A stretch of 64,000 nucleotides of DNA from a bacterium HR11 (GTDB lineage Bacteria > Acidobacteriota > HRBIN11): the NCBI GenBank assembly GCA_002898535.1, contig BEHN01000008.1:41949-105948 (forward strand), given 5' to 3'. This document shows, one piece after another, positions 17,675 to 27,770 of this stretch. Below the pieces are notes generated by a model that saw only the letters and a list, made by a program, of their open reading frames with translations, had not been told where the DNA came from and did not search any database. The translations under genes and the position numbers were made by a program. Each line of letters opens with the position of its first letter. Positions within the stretch are counted from its first letter, which is position 1.

Positions 17675-18865
17675 TCACGACTCGGCCGACGACCGATGGG
17701 TGCGCAGGTCCCGGGCGGCCTGGCGGATGCGTTCGAGGCCCCTCTGGAGGGTCTCCATCGAGGCGGCATAGGAAAGCCGCAGGTAGCCCTCGCCGGCCGC
17801 CCCAAAGGCCGTCCCCGACAGGGCGGCCACGCCGTACTCTCGCAGGAGCTTCGTCGCCAGGGCGCTACTCCGCAGGCCCAGGGCCTGCACGTTGGGGAAT
17901 ACGTAGAAGGCCCCCTGGGGCCGATGGCACGTGATGCCCTCGATGCGATTCAGACCGTCGACGATGAAGTCCCGCCGCTTGCGGAAGGCCTCGACCATCT
18001 GACGGACCTCGTCCCGGGGCCCCCGCAGGGCGGCCAGGCCGGCCCACTGGACGAAAGTCGCCGTGCACGAGACGCTGTTGATGATCAGACGGATGACGTG
18101 AGGTGCCAAAGCGACGGGCAGGACGCCGTATCCCAAGCGCCACCCCGTCATGGCGAAGGTCTTCGAGAAGCCGTCCAGGAGGATCGTCCGCTCGGCCATC
18201 CCCGGGATGGACAGGATGCTCTTGTGGGTCCCCTCGTACAGGATTTCCGAGTAGATCTCGTCGGCCAGGACGATCAGGTCGTGCCGAAGGGCGAGCTCGG
18301 CGATCCCGTGGAGGTCCTCCTCGGTCAGGACGGCGCCCGTCGGGTTGTGGGGCGAGTTCAGGATGATCATCCGGGTGCGGGGCGTGACGGCGGCCCGGAG
18401 CTCGTCCAGGTCCCATCGGAACCCGAGCCGTTCCCGCAGGGGGACCATCACGGGGACGCCCTCGACAAAGCGGACGACCGACTCATAGATAGGAAAGCCG
18501 GGGTCCGGGAGGATGACCTCGTCGCCTTTTTCGATCAGGGCGAGGACCGAATAGAAGATGATGGGTTTCGCCCCCGGTGTGACGACGACCTGCTCGGGCG
18601 AGACCTCGACCTGTCGGGTGCGGCTCACGTGTTCGGCGATGGCCTCCCGCAGGTCCGGCAGACCGGCGGCCGGTCCGTAGTGGGTCTGACCCTCCTGCAT
18701 GGCCCGATGGGCCGCCTCGATGATGAAGTCGGGCGTCGGGAAGTCGGGTTCCCCGATCTCCAGGTGCACGATGTCTCGGCCCTGGGCTTCCAAGAGACGG
18801 GCGGCCGCCAGGACCTCGAAGGCCGTCTCCGTCCCGAGTCGGCTCATCCGTTCGGCGATGCGCAT
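17675..18865 (-). CDS. Class I/II pyridoxal-phosphate aminotransferase
   Basis: A 396-residue fold-type I aminotransferase. The PLP lysine is K235 in DGFSKTFAMTGWRLGY, with the Asp that holds the pyridine nitrogen in ADEIY (about 202) and the Asn in NSPHNPTG (174). These are typical of the aspartate/alanine aminotransferase group (AspC/AlaA-like); substrate specificity cannot be settled from sequence alone. The start at 18865 has an AGGAG-type site. A good promoter (TTGAGA, 17 bases, CATAAT) lies 48-76 bases upstream. The gene is divergent from the amidohydrolase. Confidence 0.9.
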   Translation of the reverse strand: MRIAERMSRLGTETAFEVLAAARLLEAQGRDIVHLEIGEPDFPTPDFIIEAAHRAMQEGQTHYGPAAGLPDLREAIAEHVSRTRQVEVSPEQVVVTPGAKPIIFYSVLALIEKGDEVILPDPGFPIYESVVRFVEGVPVMVPLRERLGFRWDLDELRAAVTPRTRMIILNSPHNPTGAVLTEEDLHGIAELALRHDLIVLADEIYSEILYEGTHKSILSIPGMAERTILLDGFSKTFAMTGWRLGYGVLPVALAPHVIRLIINSVSCTATFVQWAGLAALRGPRDEVRQMVEAFRKRRDFIVDGLNRIEGITCHRPQGAFYVFPNVQALGLRSSALATKLLREYGVAALSGTAFGAAGEGYLRLSYAASMETLQRGLERIRQAARDLRTHRSSAES

Positions 18866-18912
18866 GACCTCGGCTCCTGGGGGATTTCTCGGACGCGCCA
18901 GCGTCGGCGTCC

Positions 18913-18941
18913 ATTATGCACCGAACCCCGGCGGGTCTCAA
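18913..18941 (-). promoter_or_regulatory. Sigma70-like promoter of the aminotransferase gene
   Basis: On the minus strand TTGAGA (18941-18936) is 17 bases from CATAAT (18918-18913), putting transcription start about 40 bases before the ATG at 18865. On the opposite strand, TACAAT at 18961-18966 is a candidate -10 for the divergent amidohydrolase gene, without a convincing -35. Confidence 0.6.
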
Positions 18942-18997
18942 ATTCCGGGGCGGGACCGGCTACAATAGGTCCGACTTCCGCCGGCGGGAGGGTCACG

Positions 18998-20344
18998 ATG
19001 GTCGGGCCGCCGAAAGGGGAGCGACCCATCCGGCCGTGGCGAGTCGGGGCGACGGTCGTCCTGGCTCTGGTCTTGGGCGTTGCGGGGCTCAGGGCCGAGG
19101 GACCGGCGGTCGTCGTAAAGGCGGGCCGGCTCTGGGACGGCCTTCGGGACACGCTCCAGACGAACGTCTGGGTCGTCATCCGGGACGGCGTCATCCGGGA
19201 AGTCCGGACCGACGGGCGCGTGCCGTCCGATGCGACGGTCCTCGACCTCTCGGACGCGACGGTCCTGCCGGGTCTCATCGACGGCCATACCCACATCTTC
19301 CTCCAGGGCGACCCGACCCTGGCCTCGTATGCCGAGCAAATCCTACAGGAATCTATCCCCTACCGGACGATTCGGGCCGTCGTGGCCGCCCGGACGGCCC
19401 TGGAGCATGGTTTTACGACCCTCCGGGACCTGGGCACGGAGGGGGCGATGTACGCCGACGCCGACGTCAAAAAGGCTATCGAGCGGGGCGTCATCCCGGG
19501 CCCCCGGCTGTTCATCTCGACCCGGGCCATCTCGTCGACGGGCACCTATCCCCTCCTGGGGTATGCCTGGGAACTGAGCCTGCCCAGCGGCGTCGAGGTC
19601 GCCGACGGGCCTGAGGCCATCCGTCGGGCCGTGCGGACCCAGGTCGCTCAGGGCGCCGACTGGATCAAGTTCTACGCCGACCGGTCCTACTTCATCGGGG
19701 CCGACGGCCGTCTGCGGTCATGGGTCAACTTCACCGACGAGGAGATGGCCCTGCTCGTCCGAGAAGCCCACCTCCGGGGCCGAAAGGTCGCCGCCCACGC
19801 CATCGGATGGGACGGCATCGACGCCGCCTTGCGAGCCGGCGTCGACTCCATCGAGCACGGAGATGGCCTGACCGAGGACCTGATGGAACGGATGGTCCGC
19901 CAGGGCGTTTACTGGTGCCCGACCCTCACGGTCCTCCTCTATGTGGCCGAGCCCCGGGCCCGGGAGGGCCGCCCCGTCTATCGGGAGATGATCGCCCTCC
20001 AGCGGCAGGCCTTTCGCCAAGCCCTGGCCCGGGGCGTCCGCATCGCCTTCGGGACGGACGCCGGCGGCTTCCCCTGGAACGAGATCCACCAGGCTCGGGA
20101 GTTTGAGCTTATGGTCGAGTACGGCATGACGCCCCTGCAGGCCCTCCGGTCGGCGACCCGCGTGGCGGCCGAGATGCTGGGCATGGGGTCCGAACTCGGG
20201 GCCGTCGCCCCGGGCTATCGGGCCGACCTCATCGCCGTCCCCGGCGACCCCCTTCGGGACGTGCGGGTCCTCCAGCAGGTGCGGTGGGTCATGAAGGACG
20301 GACGGGTCGTGTACGGGACCCCCGAGGCGGGGAAGGGCCGATGA
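18998..20344 (+). CDS. Secreted amidohydrolase (imidazolonepropionase/prolidase-like)
   Basis: A 448-residue metal-dependent hydrolase of the amidohydrolase superfamily. It has an N-terminal signal sequence (about residues 14-34), metal ligands GHTHIF, a Lys in DWIKFYAD that may be carbamylated, His in AAHAIG and IEHGDG, and the catalytic Asp in FGTDAG. Exported members of this group often cleave dipeptides or act on cyclic amides; the substrate is unknown. GGGAGGG precedes the ATG at 18998; the long frame upstream of it is antisense to the aminotransferase and is ignored. The stop overlaps the transporter start (ATGA), pointing to a coupled hydrolase-importer pair. Confidence 0.88.
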   Translation: MVGPPKGERPIRPWRVGATVVLALVLGVAGLRAEGPAVVVKAGRLWDGLRDTLQTNVWVVIRDGVIREVRTDGRVPSDATVLDLSDATVLPGLIDGHTHIFLQGDPTLASYAEQILQESIPYRTIRAVVAARTALEHGFTTLRDLGTEGAMYADADVKKAIERGVIPGPRLFISTRAISSTGTYPLLGYAWELSLPSGVEVADGPEAIRRAVRTQVAQGADWIKFYADRSYFIGADGRLRSWVNFTDEEMALLVREAHLRGRKVAAHAIGWDGIDAALRAGVDSIEHGDGLTEDLMERMVRQGVYWCPTLTVLLYVAEPRAREGRPVYREMIALQRQAFRQALARGVRIAFGTDAGGFPWNEIHQAREFELMVEYGMTPLQALRSATRVAAEMLGMGSELGAVAPGYRADLIAVPGDPLRDVRVLQQVRWVMKDGRVVYGTPEAGKGR

Positions 20345-21555
20345 ACCGCAAGCTCCCGTGGGTCGCCCTCCTGTACTTTGCCGAGGGCTTCCCCTTCGGG
20401 TTCGTCAACGAGGTCCTCCCGGTCGCCCTCCGGCGGGCCGGGTTTCGGCTCGAAACGATCGGCCTCTTTCATCTGACGGGGTTGGCTTGGACGTATAAGT
20501 TCGCCTGGGCGCCCCTGGTCGACCTGTGGGGGCGGCGGAAGTACTGGATCGTAGGGTGCCAGGCCGGATTGGCCGTCCTGTTCGGCCTCTTCCCCTGGTC
20601 GGGCCTGCCCGAGGCCCACGGGGTCCTCTGGGCGACCGTCATCGGGCTGACGGTCCTGTCGGCCACGCAGGACATCGCCATCGACGCTTACAGCATTCAG
20701 CTCCTGGAACCTCGCGAGATGGGCCTGGCGAACGGCGTCCGGGTCACCGCTTACCGGGTCGCCCTGATCGTCGCCGGGGGCGTCCTCGTCGTCCTGGCCG
20801 GCCGGTGGGGATGGCCCGCCACGAGCGGGGTCGCCGCCGGGCTATTTGCACTCCTGGCCCTGGTGACCCTGCGGGCGCCAAATCCGTCCGTCTCTCGGGA
20901 TGAAGGCGCCGGCGACCGGCCGTCGGCCCGGGAACTCCTGACGGGATTCTTTCAGCGGCCGGGATGGTACGGCGTCCTGGCCTTCATCTTCCTCTTCAAG
21001 CTCGGGGACCAGGCGATGAGCCCGATGAAGCGGCCCTTTTTGGTCGACGCCGGCCTGACGCTGGCCGAGATCGGCTTTCTACAAGGAACGCTCGGCATGC
21101 TGATGACCGTCGCGGGGGCCCTCGTCGGCGGCGGGCTCACGTCCCGGTGGGGCATCTTTGCAAGTCTGTGGCGGCTGGGCCTCCTGCAGGCCCTGTCGAA
21201 CCTACTTTACGCCTATGCGGCCTGGGACCGCACGCGGGCGTGGGTCGGGACGGCCATCGTCGTCGAGGAATTCACGGGCGGCATGGGCACGGCGGCGTTC
21301 CTGGCCTTCCTGATGGCCGTCTGCGACAAGCGCTACGCGGCGACCCAGTATGCGCTCCTGTCGGCCCTCTTCGGCCTGCCCCGCACGCTCGTCGCGGCCC
21401 TCTCGGGGGTCGGCGCCGCCCGCCTGGGATACGGTCCGTACTTTGCCCTGACGTTCCTCCTGGCCTTACCGGCCTTCGCCCTGCTCCCGGTCGTGCGGCC
21501 GTGGGTCCCTGAGTCCCAGATGTCGCGTGCCAGGTCCCAGTCAGTGTCCCCATAG
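20341..21555 (+). CDS. MFS transporter, AmpG-like
   Basis: A 404-residue major facilitator with about 12 hydrophobic segments. The N-terminal motif (LYFAEGFPFGFVNEVLPVAL followed by WTYKFAWAPLVD) matches the AmpG/PAT branch, which imports anhydromuropeptides or acetyl-CoA-type substrates. The ATG overlaps the amidohydrolase stop by four bases. Together they could salvage wall peptides or other peptide-like compounds, since the hydrolase is exported and the transporter importing; this is inference. The last 15 residues are polar. Confidence 0.85.
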   Translation: MNRKLPWVALLYFAEGFPFGFVNEVLPVALRRAGFRLETIGLFHLTGLAWTYKFAWAPLVDLWGRRKYWIVGCQAGLAVLFGLFPWSGLPEAHGVLWATVIGLTVLSATQDIAIDAYSIQLLEPREMGLANGVRVTAYRVALIVAGGVLVVLAGRWGWPATSGVAAGLFALLALVTLRAPNPSVSRDEGAGDRPSARELLTGFFQRPGWYGVLAFIFLFKLGDQAMSPMKRPFLVDAGLTLAEIGFLQGTLGMLMTVAGALVGGGLTSRWGIFASLWRLGLLQALSNLLYAYAAWDRTRAWVGTAIVVEEFTGGMGTAAFLAFLMAVCDKRYAATQYALLSALFGLPRTLVAALSGVGAARLGYGPYFALTFLLALPAFALLPVVRPWVPESQMSRARSQSVSP

Positions 21556-21606
21556 AGCATCGGGTGTCTGGCCGGGACTCGATACGAGACCCGGGACCCT
21601 ATCCCG

Positions 21607-22824
21607 TCACGGCGGGGACCGCAGGATTTCGGCCGGCCGGAGCCGGGTCGCCTGCCGGGCCGGGAACCACGCCGAAAGCGTCACGATCCCGGCCGTCACG
21701 AGGGCGATCCACAGGGCATCGAGCCACCGAAGCCGAAAGGGCAGGTACGGGATGAAGTACACCTCGGCCGGGAGTCGGATGAGATGGTAGCGGTCCAGGA
21801 CGAAGCTGGCCGCCCCGCCGACGATGAGGCCGGCGACGATGCCCGTCAGCCCCAGGACGAGGCCCTGATACAGGAACACCCGCTGGACGGCCCGCCCGTC
21901 GGCCCCCATCGCCATCATCATGGCGATCCGGCTTCGCTTCTCGTGGACCATCAGGGCCAGGTGCGTGACGATGTTGAAAGACGCCACGACGACGATCAGC
22001 GTGATGGCTACAAAGAGCATCCACTTCTCCAACTGGAGAGCCGCAAAGAGGGCCCGGTTCTGGTCCATCCACGTCTCCGCCACGACGCCGGCGGCCCGGA
22101 ACCGTTCGGCGACCTGGCGGGCGACCTGGGGCGCCCGGTCGACGTCGTCCAGCATGAGCTCGACGGCCGACGCCCCGCCCGGGGGCTGGAACAGCCGCCG
22201 GGCCAGGTCGATGTGCGTGAAGACCCACGTGTTGTCGAACTCGTACATATCGGACTGGAAGACGGCGGCGACGTGGACCCGGGGCATCCGGGGCAGGAGC
22301 CCCATCGGGGATGCCACGCTGTCGGGGATCACGAGTCGAACGCTGTCGCCGGCCCAGACGCCCAGGCGCTGGGCCAGGCCCCGCCCGACGACGATGCCGT
22401 CCCGAGCCGTCAGGCCGTCCCATCGGCCGCCGACGAGGCGGGCCAGGACGGGAATCTCGGGCCGGGCTTCCGAAGGGATGCCCTTAATGAGGACCCCCAG
22501 ACTGCCGTAGGGGCTGACCAGCAGGCCCTGGCCGTACACGGCCGGAAAGGCGCCCCGGATGGTCGGCAGACGTCGGACCTCGTCCAGCCGGTCCAGGACC
22601 CGAGGGAGACTCTCGGGCGTCAGGCCCGTCAGGGTCACGTGGGGGATTCCGCCGAGGAGCTTCGCCTTCAGGTCCTGCTGAAAACCCGTCATCAGGGCCA
22701 TGGCGATGACCAGGGCGGCGACGCCCAGGAACACGCCCGTGACGGCCGCCCAGCCGGTCAGCGTGATGAGCCGCCCGGCGCGGCTCCGGACCAAACGCCA
22801 TGCGACCCACGCCGTCCAATGCAT
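21607..22824 (-). CDS. LolC/LolE-type ABC transporter permease
   Basis: A 405-residue permease with one N-terminal membrane segment (about 20-45), a large periplasmic MacB-like domain (about 48-245) and three C-terminal membrane segments (about 265-395). The start region RLVRSRAGRLITLTGWAAV and the GxxLGVAALVIAMALMTGF segment match the lipoprotein-releasing LolC/LolE group, which hands lipoproteins from the inner membrane to LolA. No LolD-type ATPase is adjacent. GGAGG sits 6 bases before the ATG at 22824. The frame upstream overlaps the kinase gene's end and is not used. Confidence 0.88.
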   Translation of the reverse strand: MHWTAWVAWRLVRSRAGRLITLTGWAAVTGVFLGVAALVIAMALMTGFQQDLKAKLLGGIPHVTLTGLTPESLPRVLDRLDEVRRLPTIRGAFPAVYGQGLLVSPYGSLGVLIKGIPSEARPEIPVLARLVGGRWDGLTARDGIVVGRGLAQRLGVWAGDSVRLVIPDSVASPMGLLPRMPRVHVAAVFQSDMYEFDNTWVFTHIDLARRLFQPPGGASAVELMLDDVDRAPQVARQVAERFRAAGVVAETWMDQNRALFAALQLEKWMLFVAITLIVVVASFNIVTHLALMVHEKRSRIAMMMAMGADGRAVQRVFLYQGLVLGLTGIVAGLIVGGAASFVLDRYHLIRLPAEVYFIPYLPFRLRWLDALWIALVTAGIVTLSAWFPARQATRLRPAEILRSPP

Positions 22825-22880
22825 GCAGGCCTCCGAAAGGCCAAAGGCAGGATGCGGGAATAGGGTCCCAGTAGGGCCCA

Positions 22881-25800
22881 TCATGCTTTGCGGGTCCGGC
22901 GCAAGGCCGCCCGAAGAGCCTCGGCCAGGGCGTCCCGCCGGAAGGGCTTCTGGACCCACGGGACGTCCGTCGCCGGCGGAGTCCCGGGCGCGCTCCCCAG
23001 GGGATAGCCGCTCATGAAGACGACCCGGACGTCCGGGTCCCGGGCCCGCAGGGCCGCCAGGAGCTCCGGTCCGCTCATCTCCGGCATGACGGCGTCCGAC
23101 AGGACCAGCGTGATTTCCGGCCGGCGGGCCTCGTACAGCCGCAAGGCCTCGGTCGGACTCGAGACGGCCAGGACCTGAAAGCCCAGCGACTCCAGCATGT
23201 CCCGGGTCACCTCCAGGACCTTCGGCTCGTCCTCGACGAGCAGGACCGTCCCGCGGAATTCGACGGTTTCCAGCGCCGCCGGCCGGGCCTCGGCCCGGTC
23301 CTCCGGCGCTCGATAGGGCAGATAGAGGATGAAAGTGGTCCCCTCCCCCGGATAGCTCCGGACGCCGATGTGGCCCCCATGCTGTTGGACGATGCCATAC
23401 ACCTGCGCCAGACCGAGGCCCGTCCCCTGACCCGGCCGCTTGGTCGTAAAGAAAGGCTCAAAAATGCGCGGCAGGACCTCCGGCAAAATCCCGACGCCCG
23501 TGTCCGTGACCTCGACGGCGACCCACGTCCCGGGGGCCATCCCTGGCAGGGGCGGCTTCCGTTCGGGCGGGACCTCGACCCGGGTCAGCCGGAAGGTCAA
23601 CCGGCCGCCCTCCGGCATGGCGTCCCGGGCGTTGACGGCCAGGTTCGTGAGGACCTGGTGGATTTGAGCCTCGTTGCCCCGGACCCAGGCGTCCTCCGTC
23701 TCGACCTCGACCCGAATCTCGATGTTTTCCGGGATGACCCGGCGGATGAAGGTAGCGTATTCCTCAGGAAGACGGCCAGGTTCAGGGACGTCTGCTCGGC
23801 GACCGTCTTGCGGGCGAAGTCCAGGACCTGCCGGATCATCTGGGCCGCCCGCTCGCCCTGCGCATGAATGACGCTGGCATATCGCTGGACGGCCGAGGGG
23901 TCCTCCGGCCGCATCTGGAGGAGCTCGGCCAGGCCCAGGATCGAGGTCAGGATATTGTTGAAGTCGTGAGCGATGCCCGCCGCCAGCTGTCCGATGGCCG
24001 CCAGCCGGTCCCGCGTCCGGGCATGGAGCTGGGCCTCCCGCTCCTGCGTGACCTCCCGAATGACCAGGACCGAGCCGGCGGCGGCCTCGGCCTCGACCAC
24101 GGGCCGGAGGGCGACCTCAAAGACCCGCCGGGTCCGCTGAGGATGGGCCTCCGGCATGGTCCAAACAGTTTCGCCGGGACCCGGACTCGCCCGCTCGGAC
24201 GATTCCTCGACGGTCACCTCGTGCCAAAGGACCTCCTCGAGGGACGGGCTCAGAGACGCCAGCGGCCGGTCGCCCAGACGGGTCAGCGTCTCCCCGACCC
24301 CGACGCCGGCCAGGACCCGCAGGTATTCCTCGCCCCTCGGATTCGCCAGGAGGACCCGATGGGACCCGTCCAGGAGGGCCATGCCGTGGGCGGCGGATTC
24401 GAGGATCCGCTCCAGCCGCCGGGCCTGCCGCCGGAGTTGCTCCCGGGACCGCTCGGCCTCGACCGCGATCCCGGCCAGCCGGGCCGCCCGCTCGATGAGC
24501 TCCATTTCCCAGGCACAGGGGCTTCGGGGCTCCCGGTAATACATGGCGAAGGTCCCCAGGACCCGCCCGTCGGTCGAGAAGACGGGCACGGACCAGCAGG
24601 CCCGCAAGCCATACTGCAAGGCCACATCCCGATAGGCCGCCCACCGGGGGTCCGTCGCGATGTCCGGCGTGACCACGGTCTGACCCAGAAAGGCGGCCGT
24701 GCCGCAGGTCCCCACGTCCGGCCCGATGACCAGGCCGTCGACGAGCCGATTGTACGCCTCGGGCAGGCTCGGCGCCGCCCCGTGCCGGAGCCGCCGGCCG
24801 TCTTCGTCCAGGAGGAGGACCGAGCCGAGCAGGCCGTCGGTCAGGTCCTCGATGGACCGGACCAGCGCCGTCAAGACCTCCGGGAGCGGCCGGCCCGTCG
24901 CGATCATCTCGAGGACCTGCTTTTCGGCCGCCAGCAGGCGCTCGGCCCGCCGCCGCTCGGTCACGTCCTCCATCATGCCTTCGTAGCAGACGACCTGTCC
25001 GTCATGGTCGTAGATGCATCGGGCCGAATCCCGGACCCAGAGGACCGTGCCGTCCCGCCGGCGGACCCGGAACTCGAAGCCCTCGACGACACCCGCTTGC
25101 TCGATGGTCGCCTGCCAGCGGCGACGGTCAGCCGGATCTACATAGATATTCAGGGCCGGAACCGCCTGGAGAGATGCCCGGTCCGGATAGCCCAGCATCT
25201 CGACCAGCGCCGGGTTGGCGTCCAGGATCCGGCCGTCCGGCGTCGTCCGGTACAGCCCGACGGGCACCCGCTCGAAGAGGTCCCGATACCGGGCCTGGGC
25301 TTCCCGAAGGGCCTGATACTGCCGGGCCCGCTCCATGGCGACGGCCATCAGATGGGCGACGAGGTCGGCCAAGCGCATTTCGTCTTCGCTGAAGTCCCGA
25401 TCCTCCAGGACGTCCAGGACCAGGACGCCCTGGACCCGATTCGGCGTCAGGAGGGGTACGATCAGGGACTTCCGCACGCCGGCCTGCCGAACGGGTTCGG
25501 GGATGGCCGCCGGCGGGTCGCACCCGACGGAGTCCCGGACGGTCAGACGCCGGTGGTGGACGGCCCAGGCCACGCCGATACTCTCGGGCGGCGCCATCGG
25601 AAGTCGAAGCCGGCCGACGTAAGCCTGACTCCAGCCCTCGGCAAAGGTCAACTCCAGAAACTCCATCCGCTCGTCGGGCTCGAGCAGGCTGATGGCGTCC
25701 GGCCGGAGGCGGTCCCGCAGGGCCGAGAAGGCCGTCTCGACGACGGTCTTGGGCTCCGTTTGAGCCAGGAACTTCTGCGCCAGGTCCAAGAGGACCGCCT

Positions 25801-26287
25801 GCTCCTGCCACCGGGCCGCCCGGACCGCTTCGTGGAGACGGGCTTGCCGAAGGGCCAGGCGCAGGAGGGAGCCGATCAGGGCCAGAAACGCCGAGTCCCT
25901 ATCCCCCAGCGGGCCGAGGCCGACCACGTTCACGACGCCCAGGAGCCGGTCCTCGTCCCACAGGGGGAGGGTCCCGTGACAGCGCGCCGAGGCGGCCGGG
26001 AGCCGTTCGAGTCGGCGGAGGCATCCGCAGTCGTCGGTCCAGACGGCCTCAGCGGGCGGGCCTTCCGGCCGGAGTCGGTCGCACAGGGGCGGGAGGTCGG
26101 CCGGCGACCCGACGAGGCCCGTCGGGTCCCAGACGGCTGTCACGTGAAGTCCGCCGTCCGCCTCGGGGAGGGCGGCCCAGGCGAGGGGGAAGGGGGTCTC
26201 GGTCAGCCGGCCGCCGGCGGCGACGGCGGCGAGGACGTCCTGGAGAAAGTCCGGGCGGATGGTCGGTCCCCCCTCATCCGGGCGCAT
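22881..26287 (-). CDS. Hybrid sensor histidine kinase, interrupted by a single-base frameshift
   Basis: Read as one gene this would encode about 1135 residues: GAF-like domains, a PAS domain (YRDLFERVPVGLYRTTPDGR), another GAF, a second PAS, HisKA with H-box GIAHDFNNILTSI, an HATPase (N-box NLAVNARDAMPEGG, DTGVGI, GQGTGLGLA) and a C-terminal receiver (VEDEP, Asp in LSDAVMPEMSG, Lys in VQKPF). The frame changes at 23762-23763: after LNLAVFLR the downstream frame reads EYATFIRRVIPENIEIR, and one extra G in the GG run would restore it. It may be a sequencing error or a recent mutation. Start chosen at 26287 because of GGGAGG six bases upstream. No membrane segment is seen, so it is probably a cytosolic sensor. 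Confidence 0.82.
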
Positions 26288-26935
26288 GGCCGGCCTCCCG
26301 AGCACCTGGCTTACGATAAATTCTACCAGTTTCATAAAATATCCAGCAGGGGGGTTAAATGATAAAGACTCTAAAGATCCTATTGTCTGAGGGCGGAACT
26401 GAGGGCTCGGCTTCGACCACCGGCGCTTCATGGGTCGAACCTCCGGATCTGACCTCTGCTCCTCCGGGACCGGCCTCGGGTGGCCGGATCGATCCGCCCG
26501 CCGACCGGCGCCCCTCACCTTCCCGACGCTACAAGACCCTCACGGATACCCTTTAACCATAGCTCAGAGTCCATTCCCGATCAACAGAGCCGTTCGGGTC
26601 GTGAGAATGGCGTCGGGACAACCTTTCCCAACGCCCGGGAAGCACGATTTTTCAAGCATCCGGCAGATGGGCAGGTCGGCAGATAGGCAGATAGAAGCCG
26701 GGTGGGCAAGGATCGGCCCCAGGGCTTTTGGGACCATCTGCCCATCTGCCGACCTGCCTATCTGCCAAAGCTTGAAAAGCCGTCCTCCCCGAAGGGTCGA
26801 AAAAGCTGAATCCATGCGGGTTTTCACCAACCGAATGGCTCTATCAAACGGCCCCGCACTTGACGGGATCGCCCCGGGAGATTAGCCTGGGGACCGTAGC
26901 CGACCGGGCCGGACCCGGTCGCCGGAGGAGGTCCG
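26288..26935. repeat. Intergenic region with a family-A inverted pair around a word array
   Basis: No gene is seen in 648 bp. The first 290 bp look unique. At 26586 a family-A unit begins and at about 26845 an inverted type-B unit ends (CCGAATGGCTCT). Between them GGCAGATGGGCAGGTC-type words run in one direction (26663-26695) and in the other (26735-26765), so the whole 260-bp piece is a nested imperfect palindrome. Confidence 0.75.
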
Positions 26936-27397
26936 ATGCTGGGGTGGTTGGGCTTGGCATGGCTGACGGTCCTGTTCGGTCTGGTCGTCCTGGCCCGACG
27001 GATGGCCCGGACCCGGTTCTTCGTGGAACGTCTCGACTTTCAGCTCCGCCAGTGGCTGGAGGAGGTCCGGCGGGACCAGCAGAGGGTCCATCGGCTCGTC
27101 GAGGCGCTGTTTTGGGACCGGCTGTACCGGGACGAGCGAGTCCCCATCACGCCGTTCATGACTCTGGACGAAGTCCTGCGGGTCCTCCCGGCCGCCCGGC
27201 GGGTCTTGGCGGCCCGCAACGTCCAGAGTCGTCCGGCGACCCGGGGCGTCGAGACGCTCCTGGACGTCGTCCTGGCTCATGAGTGGGACCTTTCCGACCT
27301 GATGAACGAACTGCTTCAGGCGGCGGCCGCTCCCCCGGCGGGCCCGGAAACGACGGAGACGCCTGTCATCCCCGTCATCCGACCCCGCTCCTCCTAA
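26936..27397 (+). CDS. Small membrane-anchored protein with DUF1858-like helical domain
   Basis: A 153-residue protein with one N-terminal membrane segment (about residues 3-22) and a basic helical linker (23-65). A domain at about 70-130 (PFMTLDEVLRVLPAARRVLA ... ETLLDVVLAHEWDLSDLMNE) resembles the DUF1858/ScdA-N fold but lacks the Cys usually found there. The tail is Pro/Ala rich. GGAGG precedes the ATG. Function is unknown; the resemblance is my reading of the helix pattern and is tentative. Confidence 0.6.
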   Translation: MLGWLGLAWLTVLFGLVVLARRMARTRFFVERLDFQLRQWLEEVRRDQQRVHRLVEALFWDRLYRDERVPITPFMTLDEVLRVLPAARRVLAARNVQSRPATRGVETLLDVVLAHEWDLSDLMNELLQAAAAPPAGPETTETPVIPVIRPRSS

Positions 27398-27770
27398 AGA
27401 CGCGGATGGCGAATGGCTTGTAGAACCAGTCTCATCAATCCGGCGGGACCGGCGATATCCGACCACGGACCATGGACCCCAGACCATGGACCCTCGACCC
27501 CCTGGGCCCCAGCCGGTCTATGGTCTGGGGTCCATGGTCGGATTTATGAGATCGCTTGTCAAGTGACGGCGTGACGAGTAACGAAGTGACGGAGCCTGTT
27601 TCAAATTCACCGCCGAGGCGCAGAGGATGAAGGTTTTTCTTCGATTTTTCTCTGCGTTCTCGGCGTCTCAGCGGTGGAATGGAGTTTTTGAAATACGCTC
27701 GAGCCACGGTCTTGGGCCGACGGGCCGGTCGGGATCATCCTTCCATCACTTGGATTCTTCCTTTTCCGTC
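27398..27770. repeat. GGTCTATGG dyad and family-F repeat
   Basis: No gene is seen. A perfect 20-bp inverted repeat lies at 27468-27487 and 27520-27539 (GACCATGGACCCCAGACCAT and its complement). A GTGACGGAGTGACG-like word run follows (27559-27592), then family F (27594-27700). The region sits between two convergent genes. Confidence 0.7.

Noticed and set aside
22881..26287. Programmed ribosomal frameshift in the histidine kinase.
   Set aside because: There is no slippery heptamer or downstream pseudoknot candidate at the junction; a single missing G explains it.
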